Positions 5,798-6,762 of a stretch of 6,762 nt of DNA are shown piece by piece. Position 1 is the stretch's first letter; each line of letters begins with the position of its first letter. The position numbers and the translations under genes are program-made. A model generated the notes under the pieces. It saw nothing but the letters and a program-made list of their open reading frames with translations, was not told the origin of the DNA and searched no databases. Source of the DNA: Desulfobacterales bacterium (GTDB lineage Bacteria > Desulfobacterota > Desulfobulbia > Desulfobulbales > Desulfocapsaceae); contig JABDPQ010000648.1 of NCBI GenBank assembly GCA_013042695.1, positions 1 through 6,762 of the forward strand. The letters are read 5' to 3'.

Positions 5798-6733
5798 TCA
5801 GTGGGAGCTATCCATGAAATCGGTTGCTATCATCGCTTCATAAGGAATTTCATCAATAAGTTGCTTTTTTGTCAGCCAGGTGATGATCGGCTGGTACAAT
5901 GACTTACTAAAGGGCTCAGGCAGCGGGTAGGTAGGGATTGGATAACTCTGTGCCAAAAACGGAGGAATGCGTCCCTTTTCCATGAAAAGTGCTCGGTATT
6001 TTTTAGGATTTTTGTTAATGGCTTGAACGGCAAGCCTGTAGGCTTGAAAAAAACCAGCTATTTCCTTTTTCCTCTCAGAAAGGACATCTGCTCGAAAGAT
6101 GATGACTGTCTGGGAGAGGCTGGTACTGCCTCCTGCATCAGTAATGAGTATTTTTGCCCCTTTACCGGCCGCTATCGAGGCAAGCGGTTCTGGCAGGGTT
6201 GCTGCCTGGACGGAGCCGGAAAGCAACATCTGCATTCGGATGGGCATTTTTTTTACTTCAATTTTCTTGATTTCCGTGGGTTGAAACCCCTCTGTTTCAA
6301 GCATTCGATCGGTGACATATTCGATAATGGTGGCGTTGGAGACTGCAATCTCGACGCCTTTGAGATCTGCAACAGATTGGATATTTGATTTAGGGGCCGC
6401 AAGGATTGCAAAGATACCCTCCTGGGGAGTCTTTCCCAGGCAAAGTGAGGTTATCTTGAGCTCACCCCTGCCTTTATCATAGAGAATCGCTCCTACCGGA
6501 TCGGCAATGGCGCCATCAATGGCCTTGGCGGCAAGGGCACTGTCTCGTTCCAGGGCACTGAGAAATGGTATCAGCTCAACAGTGATATTCTGCTGCCCGT
6601 AGAATGTCTCTTGTTCTGCGACATAAAATGGCACCGAGTCCTCAATCAGCAGCAGGCCGATTTTTAGCGTCTCATCAGCCATGACGGGTAGAGCAGTCAC
6701 CATAAAGATGACGAATAGCACAAATTTTTTCAT
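5798..6733 (-). CDS. ABC transporter substrate-binding protein, NMT1/THI5-like (NitT/TauT type)
   Basis: The protein has 311 residues. It begins with a Sec signal peptide: KK, a hydrophobic stretch (about 4-16), then a likely cleavage after PVMA at residue 19. There is no lipobox Cys, so a soluble periplasmic protein is expected. The mature part starts with LKIGLLLIEDSVPFYVAEQETFYGQQNITVELIPF, the typical first strand and helix of NMT1-like type II binding proteins. It continues with GAIADPVGAILY (about 74-85) and VADLKGVEIAVSNATIIEYVTDRML (about 121-145), matching the family hinge and second lobe. The ATG at 6731-6733 has AGGT 7 nt upstream. It is the first gene of the importer operon, followed 2 nt later by the ATPase. 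Any promoter lies beyond the window: only 29 nt of upstream sequence are present. The ligand is not predictable; thiamine precursors, sulfonates or nitrate-like ions are family precedents. Confidence 0.9.
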   Translation of the reverse strand: MKKFVLFVIFMVTALPVMADETLKIGLLLIEDSVPFYVAEQETFYGQQNITVELIPFLSALERDSALAAKAIDGAIADPVGAILYDKGRGELKITSLCLGKTPQEGIFAILAAPKSNIQSVADLKGVEIAVSNATIIEYVTDRMLETEGFQPTEIKKIEVKKMPIRMQMLLSGSVQAATLPEPLASIAAGKGAKILITDAGGSTSLSQTVIIFRADVLSERKKEIAGFFQAYRLAVQAINKNPKKYRALFMEKGRIPPFLAQSYPIPTYPLPEPFSKSLYQPIITWLTKKQLIDEIPYEAMIATDFMDSSH

Positions 6734-6740
6734 GAAATAT

Positions 6741-6746
6741 ACCTGA
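6741..6746 (-). promoter_or_regulatory. Ribosome binding site of the substrate-binding protein gene
   Basis: TCAGGT on the minus strand lies 7 nt before the ATG at 6733, a moderate Shine-Dalgarno supporting this start. Confidence 0.5.
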
Positions 6747-6762
6747 TTTCTCTGACGTTACC

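Noticed and set aside
6734..6762. Riboswitch (for example TPP) upstream of the binding-protein gene, given its THI5-like family
   Set aside because: Only 29 nt are available before the window edge and no riboswitch core motif is visible in them.

Overview
All genes in this window lie on the minus strand, so the biological reading direction runs from position 6762 to position 1. Gene content points to a Gram-negative bacterium: there is a periplasmic binding protein with a Sec signal, and an HlyD-type adaptor. An FmdE-family protein next to a NitT/TauT-type transporter is common in anaerobic sulfate- and metal-reducing lineages. My best guess is Desulfobacterota, perhaps Desulfobulbales-like. 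This is inferred from gene content and remembered family resemblance, not from a search.

Region A (about 6762 to 4325) is a compact ABC importer operon. It encodes a secreted NMT1/THI5-like substrate-binding protein, then an SsuB/TauB-type ATPase starting 2 nt after the previous stop, then an SsuC/TauC-type permease whose start overlaps the ATPase stop by 8 nt. The substrate cannot be read from sequence; the usual range is sulfonates, nitrate, thiamine precursors and similar small molecules.

Region B (4324 to 2668) holds three small genes: an FmdE-family protein with a C-terminal zinc ribbon, a SlyD/FKBP-like protein with a Cys-rich tail, and a GLOD5-like VOC (glyoxalase-fold) protein. Two nearly identical, perfectly palindromic elements (28 and 30 nt arms, 3 nt loops, shared 26 nt core arm) bracket fmdE. 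Each sits 13 to 15 bp upstream of a start codon. The inner copy also supplies the TAG stop codon of fmdE. They look like REP/MITE-type mobile palindromes, possibly mobilised in trans by a Y1/RAYT transposase that is not in this window.

Region C (2667 to 1) is a separate transcription unit behind a plausible sigma-70 promoter at 2506-2533. It encodes a membrane-anchored HlyD adaptor with N-terminal GAF domains, followed by the first 201 codons of a PqqD-like/M50 metalloprotease-type membrane protein cut by the window edge. This pair resembles known export or efflux-type clusters containing HlyD and M50 proteins; the cargo is not visible here.

No rRNA, tRNA, CRISPR array, intact transposase or convincing riboswitch was seen. 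The most unusual content is the palindrome-bracketed fmdE gene and the Cys-tailed FKBP-like protein beside it.
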